NCBI GenBank assembly: GCA_030568195.1
Contig: JAJLTO010000006.1
Span: 1,054,001 to 1,118,000 of the forward strand
From: Dipodascopsis uninucleata var. uninucleata
Taxonomy: Eukaryota > Ascomycota > Lipomycetes > Lipomycetales > Lipomycetaceae
DNA length: 64,000 bases
Reading direction: 5' to 3'
Below, in pieces: positions 36,401-48,072 of this stretch. Position 1 is the stretch's first letter. Every line of letters begins with the position of its first letter. The notes under the pieces are model-generated. The model was not told the origin of the DNA, searched no databases, and saw only the letters and a list, made by a program, of their open reading frames with translations. The position numbers and the translations under genes are program-made.

Positions 36401-38611
36401 TTTATCGCTTATGAAAAGGGCAAAAATGATCTTGAGCTTGTTAAAATCACTAATGAAAATTCGATGTTCAAACATCAGGCTCGCTACCTCGTTGCTCGTG
36501 CAGATGAAGGTCTTTGGGCTGCTGTCTTGGATGAGAGCAATATTCATCGCCGCCAATTGATCGATCAAGTTGTTGCCACCGCCGTTCCAGAGTCTTCGAG
36601 TCCTGAAGATGTCTCTGTTGCCGTGAAGTCTTTTATGGCAGCTGATTTACCAGTTGAGCTTATTGAGCTTCTGGAGAAGATTATTCTTGAACCATCACCT
36701 TTTAACGAAAATGAGAATTTACAGAATCTCCTTCTTCTCACGGCTATCAAGGCAGACAAAGCGAAGGTTATGGATTACATACATAAACTTGACAGTTATG
36801 ATGCTAGCGATATTGCTCAGATTGCCATTGATAATGGATTATATGAAGAGGCTTTCGAAATTTATAAAAAGCAAAAGAATCATACTGCTGCTATTGGTGT
36901 TTTGGTAGACCATATACTTTCTCTTGACAGGGCCGAAACATATGCTGAGAAGATTGACACCCCAGAGGTATGGAGCTATCTGGGTAAGGCACAATTAAAT
37001 GGCTTACGTATCAATGACGCGATCGAGTCTTATATTCGTGCAAATGATGCGAGCAACTATGAAGAAGTCATTGAGATTGCTTCTCGTGCTGGCAAGGACG
37101 AGGAACTAGTCAAGTTCCTGCAACTGGCAAGAAAGACGATCAGAGAGCCTGTCGTTGATAGTCAGCTTCTTCTTTCGTATGCTCGAATTGGGAAATTCGT
37201 AGAATTCGAAGAATTACTTAACGGTCCTAATGTAGCCAATATTGAATCTGTTGGTGATAGCTTATTTGAAGAGAAGAATTATGGTGCTGCCAAAATTCTC
37301 TATCGTTCTGTCTCTAATTGGGCTAAACTTGCCTCTACACTTGTTTATTTGGAAGACTACCAGGCTGCAGTCGATGCTGCCAGAAAAGCAGGAAGCATTA
37401 AGGTTTGGAAGCAAGTCAATGAGGCTTGTATTGACAAGAAAGAGTTTCGTCTTGCTCAGATCTGCGGACTTAATTTAATTGTTCATGCAGAGGAACTTCA
37501 AGACTTGGTTAAGACTTACGAAAATAATGGATATTTTGATGAGCTGATCACTTTATTGGAACAGGGTCTTGGTCTGGAGCGTGCTCATATGGGTATGTTT
37601 ACGGAACTAGCGATATTGTACGCGAAATATCATCCTGAGAAGATGATGGAACATTTGAAGTTGTTCTGGTCGCGCATCAACATCCCGAAAGTCATTCGTG
37701 CATGCGAAGACGCACACTTGTGGCCGGAACTTGTGTTTTTGTACTGCCATTATGATGAATGGGATAATGCAGCTCTTGCAATTATGGAGCATGCTGCTGA
37801 TGCTTTTGAGCATAGTGCATTCAAAGATATCGTAGTAAAGGTTGCAAACCTGGAAATTTATTACAGAGCCATCAATTTCTATTTGTCGGAGCAGCCTCAA
37901 CTTTTGACTGATCTTATGACTGCGCTTTCTTCTAGAATCGATGTTACCAGAGTTGTACGCATGTTTAGGAAATCTGATAATTTGCCTCTTATTAAGCCGT
38001 TCCTTGCCGCTGTTCAATCACAGAACAATGCTGCTGTCAATAGTGCTTATCATGACTTGCTGATAGAAGAGGAAGACTACAAATCTTTACGTGATTCGGT
38101 CGACAATTTTGATAACTTCGAGCCTCTCGATCTTGCTCGTAGATTAGAAGAGCATGATTTGATATTTTTTAGGCAGATTGCTGCCCGTATTTATAGAAAT
38201 AACAAGCGCTGGCAACAATCTATCGAGTTATCTAAACAAGATAAACTTTATAAAGATGCGATTGAAACTGCAGCAACTAGTGGCAAGAGTGAAGTCGCCG
38301 AGGAATTGCTTCGCTATTTCGTAGAGGTTGGAAACAAGGAATGTTATGCAGCTATGCTTTATACCTGTTATGAGCTAATCCGAGAAGATGTTGTTGCAGA
38401 GCTCAATTGGCGACACGGGCTTAATGATTTCACGATGCCATATCATATCAACAAGCGACGTGAACAACAGGAAAAATTGCATGAGCTTGAGAACTACGTC
38501 CAGGAGCAAAAGAAGAAATCTCAGGAAGAGCAAACTGTCCAAGATAGTACACCAATGATTGGTGGTGTATATGGCAATAGACTAATGATAACTCAAGGAA
38601 TGGGAATGTGA
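33420..38611 (+). CDS. CHC1: clathrin heavy chain
   Basis: This is the triskelion leg of clathrin coats in endocytosis and Golgi-endosome traffic. Two exons, 33420-33538 and 33754-38611, give 1658 aa (yeast 1653). The first exon encodes MSSQTLPIQFQEHLQLSAVG and IGFNTCTLESDHYVC, the conserved start of the N-terminal beta-propeller. That domain runs to about residue 330, then the linker and the seven clathrin heavy-chain repeats to about 1580. The C-terminal trimerisation region ends with a Gln/Glu-rich tail (REQQEKLHELENYVQEQKKK) and GGVYGNRLMITQGMGM. The 215-nt intron splits a Cys codon. An upstream ATG at 33373 in another frame overlaps the main start. Confidence 0.97.
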
Positions 38612-39256
38612 TTAAACAAACTATATTCTTAGTTGATATATTTAGACTGCAGGACACAAAATGAATGATAACAGAAATCAAGGAATGTGAAATTAAGCAA
38701 GAATTTTGAGATAATGCTAGAATAGAGCCTTTTTGTTTTGTTATATGATTATTATGTTGTGATTATGATGACATTCTCGTCCTTTCAATTTCACTTTGTT
38801 TCTTAAGTATTGGTTTTGCATCTACTTTTGCACTGATAGCGTTTTCCTTGTTTTTTTTGTCGTTTATGAAACATATGGAAACAGTACCTTTCAGATTATT
38901 CAGTTTTTCGATACTATTATTCTTTATTATAATTATACTACTGTCTTCTATTATCTTATAAGTGAAATGAATTCTCAGTACTTATATATGAACTTAAGGG
39001 AGTTTCTTCTTTATCTCTGATAGGTAATTATAGTCTCTTTTTTAAGTCTTAATTAATATTTATTAAAGTCTCAATATTGTAATGGTCCTGTATCTGATCT
39101 CGAGCGACTTAATATACTGAAAATATTAGATCTTGAGATATAAGGTTATGTGTTTGATCTCAATTAGATGAATTAATGGTAGTAACGAAGTTCCATATCT
39201 TTAATTTGATATCTTGCTAGTATATCGAACAAGTTATATAATTTACATTGATGATA
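38612..39256. other. convergent 3' intergenic region of CHC1 and POT1
   Basis: AT-rich with T-rich runs; only short, unsupported open frames. Contains the two 3' UTRs. Confidence 0.45.
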
Positions 39257-41219
39257 TTATACTATTTTGCATCCGCGTGAATAATACCAATGCGAAGTTA
39301 AAGTAGCCTGCTGCTGGCCGTCAATTAATGTAGAATTATCATTCGCATTCCTTGATCGACAGTTCTCAGAATTCTCTTTTTTTAGCAGCTCCTTTCTATT
39401 GACCACTAGTTCAATAATAATAGGATCTTCGCCCTCTCTTGCTTTTATCATTTTGACTTTTTGTTGAATAGCTTTAGCGCTTAGTCTATTTAACATATTT
39501 CGTTAGCTTTGTGATGATGGAATACGCTATAGCTATATCTCGATCACTTACTGTTGATACTCGATACCAAGGAACGCAAGCGCTTTATGCCCAGTAAAAG
39601 CCACTCTAATTTGACCGCCTAATCGATCCTTCACTTTAAAGACGAAGCGTATTACAAATTTATTATTAGATCTACTAGGCTTACTCTAACGTCAGTAAAA
39701 CCCAATGTTGCTTATAGCAAAACTATAACGAACCTGTGTATAAATTTTGAAAAGTCATTTGGATATATGTCGCTGATAAAGCCAGTGATTTTGTAATCTA
39801 CTCCAGTGAGACTATTTAATAGGAGATCATTTATAGATGAAATCTCGAGATTGGTCACAGAACACTGAACATGCAGAGATGGTTTATTCCAGTTTAACGG
39901 TACTGACTTCACAGCAGCCACTAGAATGGACCTTTCATCGCCAATGTCAGCGTCCCTACTGACTAAATCAGAATGCTCAGAATTGGTCGCATTCGTCTGT
40001 GTAATTTTTTTCGCTTCACTCGCAGCTTGAGCAACGAGCTCAAAATTATACATGTCGTTGGACTGAAAATACGATGTCTGATTTTTTAGTAGCTGAATAC
40101 TTAACTCGTGATCTGGCGGTAGTTTTTCAATAAAAGATCTATTAATTTGACTCACATCACCATGTAGGACCGCCTCCAAACAATTTCGTAAATCAGACTT
40201 CATAGAAACATTTTCCAGGATCACACAGTCGCCCTCCTCTATGTTTCGTTCGGCATAAAGTCGATTACCGTCCCATAAAGCGATGTCCAAAACATAATGC
40301 TCACCTGGATTACGAGGGAGAGACGGCTGACCACGGTTTGGTAAATTGACATTTTCAGTATAGTCAGAAACTTGGAGAATATAAACATTTTTGGTTGTTA
40401 TCCAGATCTTTACCACCATTGCTATGATAGTACATTTTTTATGATTAATAGTTAAATTTTTGATCAAGGTACTGCGTGAGATGGCCGCTGAAGTAGTAAC
40501 ATAGTTCGACGTATATGACCTCTGTCCGTGCAAGCCTGAATCTAGACCAGGTTCATTATTAGTTATAGTCTGCTTCTGCCGGGGGACAGAAGATAAAGTA
40601 TATTCAGACTTTTGTGCTTCTGGTGCTACTGATGTTATCAATTTGCAAGTTTTCCGCCAATTAAATAGTCTAATTGAGTATTCGGCAAGCAACTTAGACC
40701 ACTTGATATCAAAAGTGTTCTTTAACGTCTTACAAACTGTAGGATTCTCTCGTGGACAGACAAAATATCGAGATTCTCGCAGATTTACCAGCGCTTGCAT
40801 ATGTCCTTGTATCGAAATCTACTAATAATTAGCCATTGAGTCTTGCTACTAATTTGCGATTATATACTAACCGCTACACTTGTAAAATATATACAATCAC
40901 CAACTTTACACGTAGGTAACTGAATATTTCGATTGTTGCAAGCAAAGCAAGTTACGTTTAAATACTGATCTGTACTTATACAGGACATATCAACGATTCG
41001 CATCTTACAATACATATCTGGTAACAATCAATTAGAGATCCTTGAATTATAGCATATTCGTTTTTTTAGTTTCATGTCTTCTAGCTTACTTCCATTTCTT
41101 GCCATTTGCTGATGAGAAAGTTCTTCGATCAAGCCGCCGATGAAATGCTTCTCAAGTAGAATTTCATTCGTTGCTGTTATAGACGCAACCGTCAATGGAT
41201 ACTGATTCATGCTCTCCAT
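39257..41219 (-). CDS. POT1: POT1-type telomere single-strand DNA-binding protein
   Basis: This probably caps the G-rich telomere overhang. Five exons, 41219-41090, 41017-40872, 40818-39734, 39674-39552 and 39485-39257, join in phase to 570 aa (S. pombe Pot1 is 555). The N-terminal OB fold (telo-bind) contains MRIVDMSC, LNVTCFACNNRNIQLP, CKVGDCIYFTSVA and ISIQGHMQALVN, the expected order of strands. The second OB domain (POT1PC type) reads NVYILQVSDYTENV, HYVLDIALWDGNRLYAERNIEEGDCVILENV, ending AVLHGD, a hallmark of the family. The C-terminal half is less conserved (RVAFTGHKALAFLG). Assignment rests on motif order and length; a Cdc13-like protein is the alternative but fits less well. Confidence 0.8.
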
Positions 41220-43050
41220 TTTTAAGCCCTCCTTCTTTCATCACAGATGCAGAAAGCTCTTAGGACGCCCTGACCGGACAATACTTGCTTCTTGCTGGCT
41301 CGCACCCGTGAGAAGTCTTCCCAAGCAAACCATTCAAATACACAGGAACGCGTTCCAGTCGCGATGCCTGACATTGACTTCTACCATAAATAGTCCGGGT
41401 AATAGGATTACGAATATGCTTGTAAATATGACTAATATTTGTACAATATCCGGTTTTATATTATGTCATTTCACGTGATAATAATGATATAACGTAATGT
41501 GAAACTCTAGTGGTATAATTTTAAGGAGCCATAATAATACGTACACTTTCCCAATTTGATACGTCCGTGAGGCATTGAAAGCCAAAAGATGCATAAACGG
41601 TTCTTTTTGTCGGCCTTGGAAGCGATGCGATAGTCACAATCCACAACGAACGGTACCACTTATAACAAAATAATTAAATAATATAGATATAAGATAAGTA
41701 CAATGTACTAATATTATCATCCCGTATTTGTTATTTTATTTTATTGATCTTGTTGTTGTTTTCTATTTTACTTTATTTACTAAACTTTTGTCAAGCAACT
41801 GCTTCGAGGCTGACATCACCGCTATAGCGGGACGCGTAACACTATAGTAATAATGAACATAGAACGCCGCCGATAGGGTATTATAGAATAGCTACAACGA
41901 CAAACCTAAAACCTACAGTAAAGAGTCCAAGAAACGATTCTCTTGTCAGACGTCAAATTCTTTGCGTAAGACACACTACTAACTTGCCAGTCATCAATAT
42001 TATGTGGCGACGACAAAGCAGCTGCGGAGCCTGCCTTGTAAATAAACTCTAGATAGACTGATTGCGAGCAGAACAGATACAGCTTTTTAGATGAGAAAAA
42101 GAGGGTCCTACCAAAATGTTAAACAAAAGATTACATAACTAAAGATCTGCACTTGTACTCATACAACATGCAACAATCCATATCATGAGCGCAGCGGTCG
42201 TGAGTCGATTAATCACAATGAACAAATATTGAATCCCACTGTCTTGATAATACATGAAAAGCGGATATTATGCATTCCTAATACCACCTTCCCGGTCTGC
42301 GCAACATATAACAACCAGTTATATATCAAGTAAACAGCTTCAGTCAAATAAAAACAAAGCAAAACAAAAACCTACATTCTTAGCAATCAAAACTTGCAAC
42401 ACATAGACATCTCTACATAGGTCTCTGGCACATGAATTTACGATTAGAGAAGAGCAAGAGGATTTATCGAAAGAACCCACAAAATTAATTAAAAGAATTT
42501 CAGTTTAAAAAATAGTTCCTAATCGAAAGAAGTATTAAAAGAATATGAGAAATAAACTGCCGCTAAGACATAATTACCAAAACAGAAGCCAAATAGTATA
42601 ACATACTATATCAATACATATTAAATCCATCCGCGTGAAAAACAAATTTTTTATTTCTCCTCAGGAACGGACAAACTGAACTTCAAATCGACATCCTAGT
42701 AATATGCACGTAAAACTTGAGGAACAAAACAAACATATATTTATTATTGAACTGATATAAAAATGCCATCCTCGATACATAGTCTCCTACAATCAAAAAC
42801 ATCCACTAATACATCAATTCCAACATGAATTTGTTCCTCTTAAAAAATTTTACATTCAATATTACTATTACAGACGATTAAATAAGTCCAATCCAATCAC
42901 ATCCGAACCCATACGTTATTATAACTTCTATGCTATATTATATATAACCCTGATACGAACATTTGAACGCAATCAGCCGTGAAATATCGCACACTCAACC
43001 TCATATAAACATCTCCGCAACTTTTCTATATTTATCTGTTGTTAAGATAT
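41220..43050. other. intergenic region between POT1 and the small surface protein
   Basis: It holds the POT1 promoter (MCB palindrome at 41345-41356) and about 1.5 kb of AT-rich sequence with A-rich tracts. No ORF with recognisable coding features was found. Confidence 0.4.
41345..41356. promoter_or_regulatory. palindromic MluI cell-cycle box (GGAACGCGTTCC) upstream of POT1
   Basis: The perfect 12-bp palindrome contains ACGCGT (41348-41353), the MBF binding core of G1/S genes, 129 bp upstream of the POT1 start. A second ACGCGT lies at 41832-41837. Regulation of POT1 by MBF is inferred. Confidence 0.5.
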
Positions 43051-43328
43051 TTACAAGACAAGAGCAATACCACCAGCAACGACGGCGCCGACAACACCGG
43101 CACCAATGACGTTTCCAGCAGCAGCACCGGAAGACTCGGTAGCGGTAGGAGAGAGGGAGGTAGCAACGGTAGAATTGGTAGTGCTGTTAGTAGTAGAGTT
43201 GCTATTAAAATCGTTAGTAAATCCATTCAGAAATGCTGTTCCTATTCAACTTCAAATTCAAATACTCACGTAGCAGCGACTGAGGCGGCAAGAGCCATGA
43301 CGGCGAAAATAATCTTAGAGAACTGCAT
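43051..43328 (-). CDS. small secreted, probably GPI-anchored Ser/Thr-rich protein (69 aa)
   Basis: Two exons, 43328-43270 and 43201-43051, join in phase across a 68-nt intron with a GTGAGT donor, a TACTAAC branch point and a TAG acceptor. The protein begins with a signal peptide (MQFSKIIFAVMALAASVAA). It continues with an N-S-T-rich core (NSTTNSTTNSTVATSLSPTATES) offering several N-glycosylation sequons and O-mannosylation sites. It ends with a small-residue, hydrophobic tail (GNVIGAGVVGAVVAGGIALVL) typical of a GPI-attachment signal. A likely cell-wall or plasma-membrane surface mini-protein; no specific family is recognised. Confidence 0.8.
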
Positions 43329-44575
43329 TTTGAATGTGTTTAAAGTTGATATTACTTTGTATGTAGTGTGTATAACGTATACTCGTAGAATCGACTTGAA
43401 GGTAGACGACCGGATATATATATATATATATTTATGTTTAGTGTAATGAAAAAAAAAAGAAAAGAATAGAAAAGAGGAGAAAATCTTAAGGTGGATGGGC
43501 GGGCAATATATAGAATTACAAGAGAAGGCTATGTGCGATAGAAAAAAAAATAGCAGGAGACTTTCCTATTTTACACTATGACACGAATCTGTGGCGCTGG
43601 CGCTGGAAAGTATAAAAAAAGAAAAAAGACTTGGAATCGAAATCCTTCCTTCTGAGATGGGAAGCACTGGAAACTTTAACTTGCTCTCTGTAACCTAGGA
43701 GCAGTTCCGTTACAGTATCTGTGCCAGGTATACAGACGGCAACGATACAGCAGAAGCATCTACATTGCAAGACGAATATCATGATAACGATGCTCACAAT
43801 AGTAAGCGTGTACAGATATACCTTATATATACAGAAAGAATATTAGTATATACCAGTTAACCACGTCTATTATTACGACCATACTAATATGTCTTCTCTC
43901 ATAACTGAAGTAAATTACTTGATGGAAATGACGCCTAGTTGGAGAAATAAGGGAGGCGAAATTTAAGTGCCGCGTCTCTTTTTGGTACTACTCATACATC
44001 TACGGAGGAAATAGTAAATAACTTACGGTACAAACAAGGTATTGATACGCAGGGAGGTACCTTAAAGGAAAACTCTACTGTAATATAACAGACGACGAAT
44101 TATCTATGTAAAAATTACTAATAAAACTCTATATTGAATGATCTTTATTTTTAGTAACAATCCTGCTACTGAACTTTATATACCGATTATTCCTTCTAAC
44201 CTCGTTTGTGTCATCACTTATAGTCAAGATGCCTCTTCGTAATATCGCTTGTATCCCTGTGGCTATGCAATCTACTATTCCGTAAAGCTTCACTGATACA
44301 CACAAATGTTTATTATGCGCGTATTACTAATATTCTAATACAACTTATCTAAGAAAATGTGGCGATTCCTCTGGCTATAGTTTCTCTTGTGGTATTGGGG
44401 CACAGCGCAGTAGGTAAGGAAAGATTTTGTAGTTGCCAAATCTGCTACGGAGAAAAGCCGACTGAGGCTGTATCAAACTCGTACCCTCTTTATGGTTGGC
44501 GAATAAACAGATGGTAAGCTTGTCTTGGTTTGCTCATTAAACAAAAGGACTGCTCGTAGTCTATAAGCGGAACTG

Positions 44576-44609
44576 AAGGGCGCCTTTGGAGCAGATCTCT
44601 GGCGCCCTT
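44576..44609. repeat. inverted repeat AAGGGCGCC ... GGCGCCCTT
   Basis: Perfect 9-bp arms (44576-44584 and 44601-44609) around a 16-nt loop form a GC-rich hairpin in an AT-rich region. Function unknown. Confidence 0.55.
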
Positions 44610-46639
44610 GCTTCTTTACAGTACAAAGATGAAACGAGTAATACGGCACGCTAGTTGCTACATCCCTTGTATTTTATGCTATGATGCATTCCCTCTGCAG
44701 ATCGAAGGGCCTTACGTCGTAGGTGTTCAGGGCCATGTTTGAAGTTGTAAGCACTTTCCTGGTTTGTGCTGGACGACTGGATGACGATCTTACAATGCTC
44801 TCGAATAAACAAAGATAAAAAACAAAAAATGAGACCAGGCGATATGCACTACTTCATTGGTCATTGGTTCTCTATTGTTGTGAACAAAACCCAATGAGAT
44901 CTGGTCCCTAAACAGAGATACTGGATTAACCCACATTTTATTTTGCTCATACGCAAGTCAATGTAGCTTTCCGTAAGGGAAATGTCTGTATTGTTGGGCT
45001 GTATGCTTTATCTGAGAGACGTACGCGGCTCTTGAGAAGCGCGAATTGTGCGCTCCAGTGGCTGCTGCATCATCTGAAGACTACGCATAGTAAAGCTATT
45101 ATTAACTGCTCTGTTGATCTTGAAATACTACACAAGGAAATCAGATCGTGCCCGTTCAGCATTAGCGAGTAGTCGACATCTAAAATAATACGCAATATAG
45201 ATGATAAATGCCTGCTATCATTAACGACCGCCAACAGGTAACATGAATATTATTTTATAGCGACTCAGCGCCCTCAGTTTCGCTTTTTTGTTTCCGTCTT
45301 CTACAGACATTTTATTTGCATGCAATTAATGAGTAAATTACAGTGAGAGCATTGAACGGCTTGCAGCCGTTATTCTTTGCAAATATGTGACTGAAGAGTA
45401 TTATCTGAGCGAGTGCAATGCTAAGACCAATAAGATGAGATACCTATTTCTAGTATAGATAGTCGTCTAGAGACAGTCTTCATGTTGACTGTCAAAACTA
45501 GTTTGTTTATTTACCTCATACTGTTTATCGACAGTGCAGCAGGGAAACGCAATTCGGGCAGCAGCGATTAAAATTACACAATATAGCGAGCATGAGCGTG
45601 TTACAAGACGAATAGATCGTTTAATTTATTTATATTCTATGGTGGTAATTACATCCTCAACTTCCCAATATAAAATTTACCTTTAAAAGGCACAGGCACA
45701 GCACTTACCAGTCTTGCAGCACTACAGCTTACCAGGTAGGGCTGCAGAGAGCACGATGACCTTCAACGTAGAAAATATATGTACTTGACCTCGAGTGCGA
45801 TCGAATTGACAGCGTATAGCTCAGGGCTCAGCTGCCAAGTGAAACTCTTGTCTATGATAAGGTTTTAATGGTCAATTGGGAACTCTGGGCTGTCGCCGGG
45901 GATCCAGCAATCTGTATAAACACGCATTATCAGAATACATATATGTATATGTATGCTTGGTTTTCGATCTCTCTTCTCCATGTTGTCTTATCTCTTTAGG
46001 TCCGTTGATGGTGCAGAGAGCCAGTCGTTTATCTAGGAGAAATAAGTCACTCATTACTAGCTGTTTGGCTAGTCAGCTACCTAATATAGTGCGATTAGGG
46101 AAAACAAGCACAATTTAATTTGGTCGATTTATTATTACTTCTCGGCTTCTGTGAGATTTTGTCTTCTGAACAGAGCGCTTTAACTTATTTGGTTAAGGGT
46201 ACCTCTCACCTGCAGAGATTAAATAGAGACCAACTCTTGGCTTTAGTAGCACTTCCTTCGATCGCTCACCCCATGTTCTATGGAACAAAACCCATCAATA
46301 TCACGTGACTTATGCACTGCCACAAAATTAAGTTTATTAGAATATGATTGGAACGGAGAGCATATACCAAAGTAAAGTTTGATGGTCGGTGATAGTAGTA
46401 CTTGCACAACAGTTACTAGATGGCCTCACCGGAGAGTCCGAATAGCGTTCGATAGGTCTAACATTGCAGACATACTGATATTCATGTCACTTAGCTCCCA
46501 TTGTCCATTATGATGAATGTGGTTGGTCTTTTCCAAATCATGAACAGTTTAGACAGACTCATAACTACTAGCGGTATTGCTCATTCTTGGACACTTCTGG
46601 AGACACACTAGCTATAGCCTATTAGGAAATGAGGGCACT

Positions 46640-46669
46640 AGTACGGCCTTGGCCGTACTGCTTTTTTTT
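46640..46669 (+). repeat. GC-rich hairpin followed by a T8 run
   Basis: Arms AGTACGGCC and GGCCGTACT (9 bp) flank a two-base centre, followed two bases later by eight T. The arrangement looks like an intrinsic terminator, or a Pol III stop after a hairpin, but no transcript is evident upstream. Confidence 0.5.
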
Positions 46670-48072
46670 CCACTGCAGATCTTCGGATGCCAAGATTGCA
46701 CCAGACGTGGACACCCTCACATCACTCATTATGTGACCCGAGGAAGCAGGTCCTGTGTGTTCACTGTTTTCTCCAGATAATAAAGCGATGGATGACTTTA
46801 TGGTTCCAGTAAAAGAACCCACATGGTAAGTGAGATGATAAATCGGTCAATCCGGGAAAAGAGCAATCAACTAATTTAACCGGTAAACCCTACTTAGTGA
46901 CATGATATTTGGCATGTTGAAAACGAAGAAGGAAGAAATACCCGTTATCTTGGGTTAATATAGCTAAAAGCCTTAGATTTCTTTCGCATTTTAAGAACAC
47001 AAGAACAACTCCACCAAAGTCTATATGCGTATATATATCATTTATCGACACATTCTTACATTCCTCATACTCCGGAAGAGGAAAATCCGAAAAAAAAAAT
47101 ATAGACTAAATAAGGGTCCTTTATACAGGTTTTAATGCTTTTCCATAAGCATCATAGATGAGTAGCGAGCTCCAGAAGTGTCCTCGTGACCTGAATGCCG
47201 TAGAATAAAGCTACGGAAAAATTTGCAAGCTAACTTGTCAAATCTTACTCTACTTCTGCACTCTAATAGCCAAACTGCTTAGTGAGCTGAGTTCAAGAGT
47301 ACTATGTGTTAGTGCTAAGCGCTGTGGCTAAAGACCACGACTATGAAACATTTGCGACTGGCTGCAAAAAGATATAAAAATGAGTCCTAATGAAGGTAGC
47401 TTACAAAGAGAATGCGTCTGCAACTTTCAAGTCACTTCTGTATGCAAGGTAAGCAAAGTACGCCTCGGAAAACAAAACTGTATCATATATAGAGGTACCT
47501 TAGATCAGTCAATGAAAAATCATTCAACGAATATGAATATCTCGTGGAGGTACCACTTTGACGTGTCGGTGTAGTCTGTGCTATCCATTTTTATCTGCTT
47601 CGTTCACTAAATCTCCTTGGTATATAGCTAATAAGAAATTAGCTTTAGAAAAGATGCGCCAGTCTGTATGTATGTATACAATACGAGCATGTCGAAGATA
47701 TGGGAAGGTGGGATTGAAAGACCTAACCTCGATTATTGAAATTACGAATAAGCGGGGTATGAACAGGCACTCAAGTGCTGTATCATTTCAATTCTTTTGG
47801 TTGTCAATGACAATTCAGACGAGGATTGGTCTACAAAATGAAAAACGTATTAGATTTTTATGATCCTAGAGACCTAAGGGGCTAATAGCGAACATTTGAG
47901 AGTAACGCGTGAGGTTCTGGATACAGTTTTATCAGGAAAGCATAATCACTACGATAAATCTACTACTTAGTGCGCTTGAAAAAAATTAAAAGCAGGTTAA
48001 TATTGCTTCAAATATACTATTAGTAAAGTTAATCCTAGCTGAGGAAATATTCTCAATTATATTTTGGATTCG

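Larger units (their letters stand above)
43329..48072. other. 4.7-kb gene-poor region
   Basis: No intact gene is supported. The first few hundred bases should be the promoter of the small surface protein, with a (TA)n run near 43413-43432 and A-rich tracts. The remainder has only short open frames (longest about 100 codons) without motifs. Two strong inverted repeats occur inside it, listed separately. Confidence 0.45.

Noticed and set aside
41541-41670. Minus-strand segment with protein-like translation upstream of POT1
   Set aside because: Fewer than 70 codons, no ATG in a good place, no motif, and POT1 already has a plausible start.
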